DNA from: Atlantibacter subterraneus | Lineage (GTDB): Bacteria; Pseudomonadota; Gammaproteobacteria; Enterobacterales; Enterobacteriaceae | NCBI RefSeq assembly: GCF_027853245.1 | Contig: NZ_JAPTZM010000001.1 | DNA: 64,000 nt | Strand: one strand, 5' to 3' | Shown: positions 9,303 through 17,144 of the stretch, piece after piece | How positions within the stretch are numbered: position 1 is the first letter of the stretch | Layout: each line of letters opens with the position of its first letter | Program-made: the position numbers and the translations under genes | Notes under the pieces: model-generated | Database searches by the model: none | The model's input: the letters and a program-made list of their open reading frames with translations, nothing else | What the model was told of the DNA's origin: nothing

Positions 9303-9602
9303 ATGGAAATATTCCCTCCCCGCTGTGCGCAATTATTGCTTTGCCTGTATCAGTCAGGTGACTTCACCTTGTTAAGTCATGAAACTCAAATCGCGCTTCA
9401 GGAAGTACATCGGTTTGATGCCGGAAAGCCGCCCTATTTACTGCGCTTGCAGCTCGGCGCGGATATTCAGTTTATCGGGATGACCTACGGCAAGCAGGAG
9501 TTGCAGAACGTGGCGATTGAGATGCTGATCTGTAAGGAAAACCATCAGCTGGTTTATTTACTCAGGCAGGCAAAAATTTTGATGGAAGACATTCGGGCAT
9601 AA
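9303..9602 (+). CDS. Hypothetical protein, 99 residues
   Basis: An ORF of 99 codons with a plausible ribosome site (AAGGG about 8 nt upstream). The product is soluble and mixed alpha/beta, with segments such as PYLLRLQLGADIQFIGMTYGK and a C-terminal helix ending LLRQAKILMEDIRA. I do not recognise the family. It lies 108 nt after the PsaF-like gene on the same strand and ends at a hairpin shared with the convergent aldehyde dehydrogenase gene. It could belong to the adhesin-regulator block or be a separate small gene. Confidence 0.6.
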   Translation: MEIFPPRCAQLLLCLYQSGDFTLLSHETQIALQEVHRFDAGKPPYLLRLQLGADIQFIGMTYGKQELQNVAIEMLICKENHQLVYLLRQAKILMEDIRA

Positions 9603-9632
9603 AAAAAGCGCACCGGCGTTAGCCGGTGCGCA
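9601..9632. terminator. Intrinsic terminator between convergent genes
   Basis: A perfect 10-bp stem (GCGCACCGGC / GCCGGTGCGC, loop GTTA). On the minus strand it is followed by seven U residues, so it fits best as the terminator of the aldehyde dehydrogenase gene. It may also stop the plus-strand gene. Confidence 0.9.
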
Positions 9633-9638
9633 TACCTA

Positions 9639-11159
9639 TTAGTAAAGACCCATCGGCTTACTGTCAAAGCTCACCAGGATGTTCTTCACCTGCTGGTAAT
9701 TATTGAGCGCCATTTTGTGGGTTTCACGGCCAATACCGGAGTTTTTATAGCCGCCAAACGCCGCATGCGCCGGATACAGGTGGTAGCAGTTAGTCCAGAC
9801 GCGGCCCGCTTTAATCGCCCGTCCCATACGCCAGGCGCGGTTGATGTCGCGGGTCCAGACCCCTGCGCCAAGGCCAAACTGGGTATCGTTCGCCAGCGCG
9901 ATGGCTTCCGCTTCATCTTTAAAAGTGGTGATGCCGATCACCGGCCCAAAGATTTCTTCCTGGAAGCTGCGCATCTGGTTGTTGCCTTTGATCAGCGTCG
10001 GCTGGATGTAATAACCGGTCTCCAGCGCGTCGCCGTGCCCGACGCGCTCACCGCCGGTGAGGATTTCACCGCCTTCTTCACGGGCAATCGAAATATACGA
10101 CAGGATCTTGTCGTACTGTTCTTCAGATGCCTGCGCGCCAATCATGGTGTCGGTATCGAACGGGTCGCCTTTGCGGATGGTTTCCATTTTGGCGAGTACT
10201 TTTTCGATAAACTGCGGGTAAATGGATTCCTGAATCAGCGCGCGTGACGGGCAGGTACAGACTTCACCCTGGTTAAAGAAGCCCAGTACCACGCCTTCTA
10301 CCGCTTTATCGATAAAATCCTGGTCGCCGTTCATCACGTCTTCGAAGTAAATGTTTGGCGATTTACCGCCCAGTTCGACGGTGCTCGGGATAATGTTTTC
10401 CGCCGCGCAGGAAAGAATATGGCGGCCAATCGGCGTCGAGCCGGTAAAGGCGATTTTCTCGATGCGTTTGCTGCGCGCCAGCGCTTCGCCCGCTTCTTCA
10501 CCAAAGCCGTGCACCACGTTGACCACGCCTTCCGGCAGCAGATCGCCAATGGTTTCCATCAGTACGCAGATGCTGAGCGGCGTCTGTTCAGCTGGTTTCA
10601 GCACCACGCAGTTACCCGCCGCCAGCGCCGGAGCCAGTTTCCAGGCCGCCATCAGGATCGGGAAGTTCCACGGAATAATCTGGCCGACCACGCCCAGCGG
10701 TTCGTAGATGTGATACGCCACGGTGGTGTTGTCGATTTCCGCCGCGGTGCCTTCCTGGGCGCGGATACAGCCTGCGAAGTAGCGGAAATGATCCACCGCC
10801 AGCGGCAGGTCTGCGCCTAAGGTTTCACGAATCGGTTTGCCGTTATCCCAGCTTTCGGTCAGGGCCAGTTTTTCAAGGTTCTCTTCAATACGATCGGCAA
10901 TCGCCAGCAGCACGTTGGAACGCGCCTGAACGCTGGTTTTACCCCACGCGTCTGCGGCGGCATGGGCGGCGTCGAGCGCCCGCTCAATGTCCTGCGCGTC
11001 GGAGCGCGGGAATTCCGCCACCACTTTGCCCGTTACCGGCGTGGTATCAGAAAAGTACTTGCCTGCAACCGGCTCAACAAATTTACCGCCAATATAGTTG
11101 CCGTAACGCTCACGGAAAGTGACTTTTGCGCCTGGCTGGTCAGGATGGGCATATTTCAT
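9639..11159 (-). CDS. Aldehyde dehydrogenase (AcoD/ExaC/AldB type)
   Basis: A 506-residue NAD(P)-dependent aldehyde dehydrogenase, full length for the family. Visible motifs are the cofactor-binding IPWNFP and FTGSTPIG, the general base glutamate in ELGGKSP, and the catalytic cysteine in NQGEVCTCPSRA. The C-terminus (NNYQQVKNILVSFDSKPMGLY) is typical of AldB and AcoD. It likely oxidises acetaldehyde and similar short aldehydes to acids. It is divergent from an AcoR-like activator and has its own -24/-12 promoter, which supports the AcoD-type role. It is related to E. coli AldB but clearly diverged, so I give no symbol. Confidence 0.92.
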   Translation of the reverse strand: MKYAHPDQPGAKVTFRERYGNYIGGKFVEPVAGKYFSDTTPVTGKVVAEFPRSDAQDIERALDAAHAAADAWGKTSVQARSNVLLAIADRIEENLEKLALTESWDNGKPIRETLGADLPLAVDHFRYFAGCIRAQEGTAAEIDNTTVAYHIYEPLGVVGQIIPWNFPILMAAWKLAPALAAGNCVVLKPAEQTPLSICVLMETIGDLLPEGVVNVVHGFGEEAGEALARSKRIEKIAFTGSTPIGRHILSCAAENIIPSTVELGGKSPNIYFEDVMNGDQDFIDKAVEGVVLGFFNQGEVCTCPSRALIQESIYPQFIEKVLAKMETIRKGDPFDTDTMIGAQASEEQYDKILSYISIAREEGGEILTGGERVGHGDALETGYYIQPTLIKGNNQMRSFQEEIFGPVIGITTFKDEAEAIALANDTQFGLGAGVWTRDINRAWRMGRAIKAGRVWTNCYHLYPAHAAFGGYKNSGIGRETHKMALNNYQQVKNILVSFDSKPMGLY

Positions 11160-11206
11160 TGTAATGTCCTCTGATTATGATGGTGTAGGGTAAGGCCCAT
11201 GTTCAT

Positions 11207-11224
11207 AAGCAGTTCTTATGCCAA
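11207..11224 (-). promoter_or_regulatory. Sigma-54 (-24/-12) promoter of the aldehyde dehydrogenase gene
   Basis: On the minus strand TTGGCATAAGAACTGCTT contains GG and GC separated by exactly 10 nt, the hallmark of RpoN promoters. The GC lies at 11209-11210 and the GG at 11221-11222. Transcription would begin near 11197, giving a leader of about 38 nt. The neighbouring activator is of the sigma-54 class. Confidence 0.72.
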
Positions 11225-11293
11225 TATTTATGCCGCCGCGTTTAAAATATTTACTCTTTTAAATTCAAAGAATTATCAGCATCAGTGACGCAC

Positions 11294-11346
11294 AGTGTTT
11301 CACCCTGTCGCGGAATTGTGTCGCGTATCGCAACAGGTGAGACACT
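11294..11346. promoter_or_regulatory. Candidate enhancer (UAS) for the AcoR-like activator
   Basis: A long imperfect inverted repeat: AGTGTTTCACCCTGTCGCG at 11294-11312 pairs with the complement of TCGCAACAGGTGAGACACT at 11328-11346. It lies about 70-125 bp upstream of the -24 element, the usual distance for a bacterial enhancer-binding protein. It also lies just upstream of the regulator's own start, which would allow autoregulation. Confidence 0.62.
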
Positions 11347-11388
11347 TTGATGCTACATATATGCAACACTCACGACACGGAGAGGATA

Positions 11389-13146
11389 ATGCCACGCAGA
11401 ATCGGATCACATCATGTCGACGTCAGCGCCACTCGCCTGGTGCTCCCCGGTCTGGTTAGCGAGTCCTGGCAGCGTTCCGCGCGCCTTGGCCTGCGGCGGG
11501 ACGATGAAGCGGCCCCCGTGCTTCCTCTTGCCGATCTGAAGAATGCCCGTGAGCAAAACCCGTGGATTTCCCGCCTGCTGCAACCGCAGCTCAGCACCCT
11601 GCTGCCGTCTCTGAAAAACAGCCCGTCGATTATTGTGATGTCCGATGCGCAAGGCCTGGTGCTGGATACGCTCGGCAATCAGGATTTCCTGCATAAAGCC
11701 CAGCGCTTCGCCCTGCTGCCCGGTAGTTTATGGGGCGAGCAGGCGCGCGGCACTAACGCCATTGGCACCGCGCTGGCAATCGGTGATTTCTGCGAAGTGG
11801 CGGGCGAACAACATTTCCTCAATCACAACGCCGGGCTGTATTGCGCCGCCACGCCGGTTTACGGCCCTGACGGAAAAATCGCTGGCGTGCTGGATTTATC
11901 GACCCCGGCAACTCATCCGGGACGTGACGCCGTCATGCTTATCCGCCGCGCCGTGGCGAATATCGAGCATGACTGGGCCTGCAATATGCTGAACAAAGAC
12001 CGCTGGCTGCTGCGTTTACATACGGAGCACGATCCGGAAAACGAGATGATTATGGTGTTTAGCGATGAGGTATTGCTCGGTGCCAACCGGCGGGCGATGC
12101 AGGAATTTGGCCTGTCGTCTGCAAGTATCGGCAGCGTGGCATGGCGTTCGTTATTTACCCACCGGCCCGATCGGCACCCCGCACCGGTAGAAGCGCTAAA
12201 CCAGCGCCGCTATCTGGCGCGCCAGCAGACCCATCACAGCGCGCGCGTCACCGTGCCGCCGATGCAGGAGCCGGTCCATCCGCAGGCGTTGCGGCTGCTG
12301 AATGCCGGAATTGCACTGTGTATCACCGGGGAAACCGGTAGCGGTAAAGAGCATCTGTGCCGCGCCCTGCATCAGCAAAGCCACTGGCGCAGCGGGCCGT
12401 TTGTCGCCATTAACTGCGCCGCCGTACCGGAAAACCTGATTGAGTCAGAGCTGTTTGGCTATGTGCCCGGCGCATTTACCGGCGCGAACCCCAAAGGTTA
12501 CGAGGGCAAACTGCGTGAAGCCAATAACGGCGTGCTGTTTCTCGATGAGATCGGGGATATGCCGCTGGCGATGCAAACTCGCCTGCTGCGGGTGCTACAG
12601 GAAAAATGCGTCACGCCGCTGGGCGGCAATGGCCGTCATAACGTTAATTTCGCGCTGGTGTGCGCCACCCACCGCGATCTCCAGCAGTGCGTGGAGCAAG
12701 GCAGCTTCCGGGAAGATTTGCTGTACCGGATCCAGGAGTTTCAGCTGCGTTTGCCGCCGCTGCGCGAGAAGCCCGATCTTGCCGCGTTTATCCTTACACT
12801 CTGGGAACAGTTAGGTGGCGTGAAGCGGCAAATTGCCTTGTCGGATAATCTGCTCAATACCCTCTCCCGCCTGCCCTGGCCGGGCAACGTCCGCCAGCTG
12901 CTGAGTTTCCTGAAAGTGCTGCTGGCGCTGTACGATAACGGCGATGTTATTGAAGAAGAAACTCTGCCTGAAGGCGTGGTATGCCCTGGATTACGGACTG
13001 CGCCCGCGCTCAGCGCCGTTCCGCCGCCGCCGGATGAGCTGGCAGCGCTGCGGGAAGCCAACGGCAATATGGCCCAGGCCGCCCGCCAGTTGGGGATTTC
13101 GCGCAGCACCCTGTATCGCCGGTTAGAGCGGCGCAGCGTCAGTTAA
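11389..13146 (+). CDS. Sigma-54-dependent transcriptional activator, AcoR family
   Basis: The start at 11389 has GGAGAGG upstream; an in-frame TTG at 11347 lies inside the enhancer-like repeat and is less likely. The 585-residue product has a GAF-like N-terminal sensor (around GSLWGEQARGTNAIGTAL). Its AAA+ domain has Walker A GETGSGKE, the sigma-54 contact loop written here as GAFTGA, Walker B LFLDEIGD, and arginine-finger region REDLLYRI. It ends in a Fis-type helix-turn-helix (NMAQAARQLGISRSTLYRRL). AcoR-type proteins activate aldehyde or acetoin catabolism. The divergent dehydrogenase is the obvious target. Confidence 0.93.
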   Translation: MPRRIGSHHVDVSATRLVLPGLVSESWQRSARLGLRRDDEAAPVLPLADLKNAREQNPWISRLLQPQLSTLLPSLKNSPSIIVMSDAQGLVLDTLGNQDFLHKAQRFALLPGSLWGEQARGTNAIGTALAIGDFCEVAGEQHFLNHNAGLYCAATPVYGPDGKIAGVLDLSTPATHPGRDAVMLIRRAVANIEHDWACNMLNKDRWLLRLHTEHDPENEMIMVFSDEVLLGANRRAMQEFGLSSASIGSVAWRSLFTHRPDRHPAPVEALNQRRYLARQQTHHSARVTVPPMQEPVHPQALRLLNAGIALCITGETGSGKEHLCRALHQQSHWRSGPFVAINCAAVPENLIESELFGYVPGAFTGANPKGYEGKLREANNGVLFLDEIGDMPLAMQTRLLRVLQEKCVTPLGGNGRHNVNFALVCATHRDLQQCVEQGSFREDLLYRIQEFQLRLPPLREKPDLAAFILTLWEQLGGVKRQIALSDNLLNTLSRLPWPGNVRQLLSFLKVLLALYDNGDVIEEETLPEGVVCPGLRTAPALSAVPPPPDELAALREANGNMAQAARQLGISRSTLYRRLERRSVS

Positions 13147-13532
13147 GCGAACGGCAAGGCTTCATCAGCCCATCCGGTGATGCCGCCAGGCATGACCTTC
13201 ACATAACGCCCCATCCCGGCGAGCTTTAACGCTGCCCGATCCGCCCCATTGCAGTGCGGACCGGCGCAATACACCACAAACAGCGTGTCCTGCGGCCATT
13301 CAGCCATGCTCGCGGGCGTCATGTCCCGATGAGGCAAAAAGATCGCGCCCGGCAGATGACGACGTGCAAATGTCGTTTCGTTTCCTACCACGTGCAGTAA
13401 AACAAAATCCTGCTGGCCGTCGCGAATGGCGGCGTAAACATCCGCGCAGTCGGTCTCGAAGGCTAAACGCTGTTGATAGTGGGCAACTACCTGTTGCGGC
13501 TGGGCGGGCGGAAATTCAGTAACGTAGCGCAT
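13143..13532 (-). CDS. Rhodanese-like domain protein
   Basis: A 129-residue single-domain rhodanese with the active-site loop YCAGPHCNGADRAA, where the first cysteine would carry the persulfide, and preceding core LFVVYC. The N-terminal part (CADVYAAIRDGQQDFVLLHVV) is the expected first Rossmann-like segment. It converges on the AcoR-like gene, with the stop codons overlapping by 4 nt, and is divergent from the FtrA-type regulator 94 nt away. Rhodanese genes often sit opposite FtrA-type regulators, so regulation by that neighbour is likely. The physiological sulfur acceptor cannot be told from sequence. Confidence 0.85.
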   Translation of the reverse strand: MRYVTEFPPAQPQQVVAHYQQRLAFETDCADVYAAIRDGQQDFVLLHVVGNETTFARRHLPGAIFLPHRDMTPASMAEWPQDTLFVVYCAGPHCNGADRAALKLAGMGRYVKVMPGGITGWADEALPFA

Positions 13533-13625
13533 TGGTGTGACTCCTGTTTTGTGTTAACAATACTCTAACTTTCACCCTGCCAAATGGCTGCGCCCAGACG
13601 TGACAGAAATCGCCAGGATCATGAC

Positions 13626-14591
13626 ATGTTGAAAACCTCCCTCTCCCATCCGCTGGTTGTTGTGCTGGCTTATGACGGTTTATGCACCTTTGAATTCGGC
13701 GTCGCGGTTGAAATATTCGGGCTGCCGCGCCCGGAGCTTGGGGAAAACTGGTATCGCTTTGCCGTTGCGTCCGTCGATGGCGGCGAACTGCGCGCCACCG
13801 GCGGGGTTCGGGTGGTTGCGGATGGTGATTTATCGTTAATCGCCGAGGCCGGTACGGTGATGGTGCCGGGCTGGCGCGGCGTGGACGAGCCGGTTCCCGA
13901 GGCGTTGTGCGAGCAGCTACGCGCCGCGCATGAGCGGGGTTGTCGAATTATGTCGATTTGTTCCGGCGTGTTTGTGCTGGCCGCCGCCGGATTGCTGGAT
14001 GGCCGCCAGGCAACCACCCACTGGCGCTATCTTGACGCACTCCAGCAGCGCTATCCGGCAATCAATGTGGTCCCTGATGTGCTGTACATCGATGAGGGTA
14101 ATTTACTGACCTCCGCAGGCAGCGCGGCGGGCATCGATTTGTGTTTGCATCTGGTACGACGCGATTTCGGCCAGGAGACGGCGAACAGCGTGGCGCGGCG
14201 TTTAGTGGTACAACCCCACCGCGACGGCGCACAGTCGCAAAGCATTGTCCGCCCCGTGCCGGTTGCGCGGGAGAGCAAGCGGCTGGGATTACTGTTTGAT
14301 TATCTGCACCAGCAGCTGGCAGAAAGCCATAGCGTGGCATCGCTGGCAAGCCGCGCCGGCATGAGCCCGCGCACCTTCCTGCGCCGTTTCCAGGACGCCA
14401 CCGGCACCACGCCTGCGCGTTGGCTGCTTAACGAACGGCTGGTGCGCGCCAGGACGATGCTGGAAAAGACCCGGCTGTCGCTGGACCACATTGCCGCTCA
14501 GGTCGGTTTCGGCAGCGCAAGCACTCTGCGCTATCACTTTCAGCAACACTTTTCCGTTTCGCCTGCGGCTTATCGTAAAAGTTTTACCTGA
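13626..14591 (+). CDS. ftrA: GlxA/FtrA-type transcriptional regulator (DJ-1/PfpI plus AraC HTH)
   Basis: The start at 13626 (AGGA upstream) is preferred to the in-frame ATG at 13584. The 321-residue protein has an N-terminal DJ-1/PfpI-like domain with a nucleophile-elbow motif IMSICSGVFVLAAAG. The C-terminal AraC-type domain of about 95 residues contains two helix-turn-helix units (SVASLASRAGMSPRTFLRRF and LSLDHIAAQVGFGSASTLRYHF). Proteins of this build (FtrA, GlxA, CdhR) usually control small metabolic or detoxification genes. The divergent rhodanese gene is the best candidate target. Confidence 0.88.
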   Translation: MLKTSLSHPLVVVLAYDGLCTFEFGVAVEIFGLPRPELGENWYRFAVASVDGGELRATGGVRVVADGDLSLIAEAGTVMVPGWRGVDEPVPEALCEQLRAAHERGCRIMSICSGVFVLAAAGLLDGRQATTHWRYLDALQQRYPAINVVPDVLYIDEGNLLTSAGSAAGIDLCLHLVRRDFGQETANSVARRLVVQPHRDGAQSQSIVRPVPVARESKRLGLLFDYLHQQLAESHSVASLASRAGMSPRTFLRRFQDATGTTPARWLLNERLVRARTMLEKTRLSLDHIAAQVGFGSASTLRYHFQQHFSVSPAAYRKSFT

Positions 14592-14611
14592 TCGTCGCGT
14601 TATCTTCACAC

Positions 14612-14646
14612 AGTTCTGCTTTTGTTTAGGTTGGGTGCGGTATTCT
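14612..14646 (+). promoter_or_regulatory. PhoP-box promoter of mgtS
   Basis: AGTTCT-GCTTT-TGTTTA at 14612-14628 (one weak and one perfect half-site, 5-nt spacer) is followed after 12 nt by TATTCT as the -10 element. This is the standard architecture of PhoP-activated promoters. E. coli mgtS is known to be PhoQP-induced in low magnesium. Confidence 0.6.
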
Positions 14647-14716
14647 CTCTGCACTCGGTTGAGGTTCTTTTTTTAAACAAAGTGAGGTTTTAACAGCAAA
14701 TAAATGGAGGTCCACC

Positions 14717-14812
14717 ATGCTGGGCAATATGAACGTTTTTATGGCAGTACTGGGTATTATTCTTTTTTCCGGTTTTCTTGCCGCTTATTTCAGCCACAAA
14801 TGGGATGACTGA
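14717..14812 (+). CDS. mgtS: MgtS small membrane protein
   Basis: A 31-codon ORF beginning MLGNMNVFMAVLGIILF and ending FSHKWDD, the same as E. coli MgtS (formerly YneM) as I remember it. A strong ribosome site (GGAGG) precedes the ATG. MgtS is an inner-membrane protein that protects the magnesium transporter MgtA from FtsH degradation and acts on PitA under magnesium limitation (known for E. coli). It is followed by an intrinsic terminator and faces the sRNA gene mgrR, as in E. coli. Confidence 0.95.
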   Translation: MLGNMNVFMAVLGIILFSGFLAAYFSHKWDD

Positions 14813-14838
14813 TGAACGGAGATAGTCCCTTCCAGAGA

Positions 14839-14881
14839 AAGGCCCCTCGTTGATGTGCACACCGAGGGGCCTTTTGCTTTT
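14839..14881 (+). terminator. Intrinsic terminator of mgtS
   Basis: A 10-bp GC-rich stem AGGCCCCTCG / CGAGGGGCCT (14840-14849 with 14863-14872) is followed by TTTGCTTTTG. It lies 27 nt after the mgtS stop. Confidence 0.85.
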
Positions 14882-14910
14882 GCGTCTTATTAGTTGCGAA
14901 AAAAAGAGCG

Positions 14911-15015
14911 AAAAAAAACCGCCGGAACCCGACGGTTAAATGCTTGCATGGATAGATCTTTGAAATTCGTAGTCTGCGCGCAGTTCTCAATGGCAAAGAG
15001 AACGCCGGAATACCC
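14911..15015 (-). ncRNA. mgrR: MgrR small RNA
   Basis: On the minus strand a sigma-70/PhoP-type promoter is followed about 100 nt later by a textbook sRNA terminator: stem ACCGTCGG/CCGGCGGT and eight U residues (14911-14936). The predicted 5' end near 15015 gives an RNA of about 105 nt, close to the 98 nt of E. coli MgrR. The position, convergent to mgtS, and the PhoP control agree with MgrR, an Hfq-dependent sRNA known to repress eptB. Exact ends are inferred from the -10 and the terminator. Confidence 0.8.
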
Positions 15016-15021
15016 TTTGAA

Positions 15022-15054
15022 CTTATCAGTTACTTGCTCAACGGCGAGTAAACG
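15022..15054 (-). promoter_or_regulatory. PhoP-box promoter of mgrR
   Basis: Minus-strand CGTTTA-CTCGC-CGTTGA (15054-15038) is two PhoP half-sites with the canonical 5-nt spacer. A GATAAG -10 element lies 10 nt downstream (15027-15022). Transcription would start at about 15015. Confidence 0.7.
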
Positions 15055-15067
15055 AAGCGCGTAAAAA

Positions 15068-15403
15068 TCAATGGAAACGCGTCCAGCACAGGATCAGCAG
15101 CCAGGCACTGAGACTCCAGCACCCTACCGCGGCGATGAGCGCGAACGGCACCCGCATCATGCCGGTGAAATACCACAGCGAGGCGAGATAGATAAAGTAA
15201 GGAATAATCGACCACATGCCGAAAATAATGGTGGTGCGTAATGCTTCGACCCCACGTTCGGTGGCCACAATATAGTGCGCAATCAGCGCGAAGGTGGGAA
15301 ATAACGGAATAAGCCCGGCGATATAGTAATTTTTCGTGCGCGACAGGATCGCAATCAGCACCACAATCAGCGCGCCCAGCGCCGCTTTAATCAATAAGCC
15401 CAT
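15068..15403 (-). CDS. GlpM family membrane protein
   Basis: A 111-residue, almost wholly hydrophobic protein with four predicted transmembrane segments (near residues 4-20, 28-46, 57-80 and 85-107) and short polar loops such as SRTKNYYIAG. The central part (FPTFALIAHYIVATERGVEALRTTIIFGMWSIIPYF) is characteristic of the GlpM family, inner-membrane proteins of unknown biochemical role named after a Pseudomonas gene linked to alginate. It stands alone, with its stop within the mgrR promoter region. Confidence 0.8.
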   Translation of the reverse strand: MGLLIKAALGALIVVLIAILSRTKNYYIAGLIPLFPTFALIAHYIVATERGVEALRTTIIFGMWSIIPYFIYLASLWYFTGMMRVPFALIAAVGCWSLSAWLLILCWTRFH

Positions 15404-15552
15404 TTTCCCTCCCCAAGGTCACCCGGCAGCATACGCAGCGAAGCGAAGCCATAGCAACCTTTCGCGGATGAAAATTTTTCAGGCCCATAAACGCGTTTAT
15501 CGTTGCCTTATCTATAGTTATCAGATAACTCCACACGGCAAGGACATGCGCT

Positions 15553-15825
15553 ATGCGAATTTCAAAAAGTCATCTGCGGACCATTCTGAACAAACTGGAA
15601 GACCTTTATCCGCTACCTATGGAAGCGGAAGACTATGCCGATCTGGCGGCATCGTTAGGCGATGAGATGACCCTCGACGGGCATCTGCTGTACCTGCAGG
15701 AGAAAGGGTTTATCCACATTACCATGAACTACAATGTTGCCCAGCGCGCCTGGCGCATCAATTCGCAGGAAACCCGCATCAGCGCCGAGGGGCTGGATTA
15801 TCTTGAGGATCAGCGCAGCATTTAG
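15553..15825 (+). CDS. Small winged-helix-like hypothetical protein
   Basis: A 90-residue soluble protein. The layout of three helices plus a beta hairpin (LRTILNKLEDLYPLPM, DYADLAASLGDEMTLDGHLLYLQEKGFIHITMN, then RISAEGLDYLED) looks like a small winged-helix domain similar to phage or plasmid repressor-like proteins. I cannot name the family. It ends 4 nt into the convergent neighbouring ORF. Codon use resembles the core genes. Confidence 0.7.
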   Translation: MRISKSHLRTILNKLEDLYPLPMEAEDYADLAASLGDEMTLDGHLLYLQEKGFIHITMNYNVAQRAWRINSQETRISAEGLDYLEDQRSI

Positions 15826-16085
15826 CGATGCGGATTGAGCGGAGCCATGGTCAGGCTGTAGTAGTCGCGCAGCGCACGCTCAAGACCCTGACGTGTCATG
15901 GTGATATGGGTGCGGTGGCCGGGGCGCGTCAGGCGATACTCTTTATCTTTCGTGACGATGGTGACCCGGTACCAATCGCCACGATAATAAATCCAGTTCA
16001 TATCATGCATTTTACGTATAGATAGTGCGTTATGTATACCAGCCATTATTCGGTAAAACCGAGATATGACGGGTAAAATAGCCAT
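15822..16085 (-). CDS. Hypothetical small protein (start uncertain)
   Basis: An ORF of up to 87 codons converging on the preceding gene with a 4-nt overlap. The conserved-looking core begins at an internal methionine (ATG at 16001, MNWIYYRGDWYRV) and ends DYYSLTMAPLNPHR, giving 59 residues. No start has a convincing ribosome site. The core resembles a small beta-rich domain with an aromatic-rich N-terminus; I do not recognise the family. The region upstream of 16001 contains an inverted repeat (TACGTATAGATAG near 16014 and CTATCTACGTA near 16099), suggesting the long version covers regulatory DNA. Confidence 0.5.
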   Translation of the reverse strand: MAILPVISRFYRIMAGIHNALSIRKMHDMNWIYYRGDWYRVTIVTKDKEYRLTRPGHRTHITMTRQGLERALRDYYSLTMAPLNPHR

Positions 16086-16113
16086 AACTATTTTGTGCTA
16101 TCTACGTATAACG

Positions 16114-17034
16114 TTAGACGTACAGCGACACTTCCCCGGCAGGGCGTGTTTTAAAGCGGCGATGCACCCAGAGATACTGTTCCGGCGCGCGCAGGATTTC
16201 ATGCTCGATAATCCGGTTGGTAAACGCCGCCGCTTCTGCTTCGTTGGTAGGATAGTTTTCGATTTCCGGCGAGATATAAAGGCGATAGCCGCTGTTATCC
16301 GCCCTGCGCACCATGGTGACCGTCAGCAACGCCGAGCGCGATAAACGCGACAGCACGAAGGTGCCATTGGTAGTGGCAACATCTTTCACCGCGAAAAACG
16401 GCGCGAAGCTACTGCCTTTGATGCCGTAATCCTGGTCTGGCGCAAACCAGACCGACTCACCTTTCTTCAGCGCGCTGACCATGCCTTTGAGATTGCGGCG
16501 ATCGATCATCGCTTTGTTAGAGCGCATTCGCCCTTTGGTCTGCACCCATTCCATCATCGCATTGTTATGTGGCCGGTAGGTCGCCATCATGGGCTGACAG
16601 ATACCCATGATTCGTCCGCCCAGTTCCAGCGACATAAAGTGTACGCCCACGACCATCACGCCGCGCTGCTGTGCGGCGGCACGCTGTAGGTTTTCCATGC
16701 CTTCTACATCAAAATATTTGCGCACCCGGCGATCTGACCAAAACCACGCTATTCCGGTTTCCAGCAGGGCCATACCCAACGATTTAAAATTTTCTGCGAC
16801 CAGACGCTCCGTATCAGCTGGCGTGTTGTTGGGGAAACACAGCTGAATATTTTTACGAGCAATGGCTTCACGACGCTTTAAAAATGGCCGCGATAATCTA
16901 CCTGCATTAAAACCAATCGCACGGATGATGGAAAAAGGGAGTTGAACCAGTAACCATAAACAGCCGAGTCCAAACCACGTTAGCCAATATTTCGGCTGCA
17001 AAAATTGGTTTTTAAAACCTGAAAACTTAAACAT
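16114..17034 (-). CDS. lpxP: Lipid A biosynthesis acyltransferase, LpxP (palmitoleoyl) type
   Basis: A 306-residue member of the LpxL/LpxM/LpxP family, full length. It has an N-terminal membrane anchor (YWLTWFGLGCLWLLVQLPF), the catalytic HX4E motif as HFMSLE near residue 132, and downstream blocks YRPHNNAMMEWVQT, FAPDQDYG and EQYLWVHRRFKTRP. Sequence blocks match E. coli LpxP better than LpxL or LpxM as I recall them. The reaction is transfer of an acyl chain from acyl-ACP to Kdo2-lipid IVA at the inner membrane. E. coli lpxP is cold-induced. Upstream lies a PmrA-box-like element, so control by envelope stress is possible. It could also be a paralogue rather than the only LpxP. Confidence 0.85.
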   Translation of the reverse strand: MFKFSGFKNQFLQPKYWLTWFGLGCLWLLVQLPFSIIRAIGFNAGRLSRPFLKRREAIARKNIQLCFPNNTPADTERLVAENFKSLGMALLETGIAWFWSDRRVRKYFDVEGMENLQRAAAQQRGVMVVGVHFMSLELGGRIMGICQPMMATYRPHNNAMMEWVQTKGRMRSNKAMIDRRNLKGMVSALKKGESVWFAPDQDYGIKGSSFAPFFAVKDVATTNGTFVLSRLSRSALLTVTMVRRADNSGYRLYISPEIENYPTNEAEAAAFTNRIIEHEILRAPEQYLWVHRRFKTRPAGEVSLYV

Positions 17035-17127
17035 AGAGAGCCTTAAGCGAGCCTTCTGTGAGGCCGCCAGTCAAGAATAATTTTTTGCGCTGCTTGCTTA
17101 GGCACCGTTTTAACAAATAATTCATTT

Positions 17128-17144
17128 TTTAATGTCAATTTAAG
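17128..17144 (+). promoter_or_regulatory. PmrA (BasR) box-like direct repeat
   Basis: TTTAAT-GTCAA-TTTAAG fits YTTAAK-N5-YTTAAK exactly. It lies 94-110 nt upstream of the lpxP-type start and overlaps a minus-strand TTGACA. The motif is in the opposite orientation to the gene, which lowers confidence. Confidence 0.4.

Noticed and set aside
9717..11174. Several ORFs antisense or out of frame to the aldehyde dehydrogenase
   Set aside because: Shadow ORFs in GC-rich coding DNA; the 506-residue frame has complete family motifs.
14790..14996. 68-codon minus-strand ORF over the mgtS end and MgrR
   Set aside because: It reads through two terminator hairpins and lacks family features; MgrR explains the region better.
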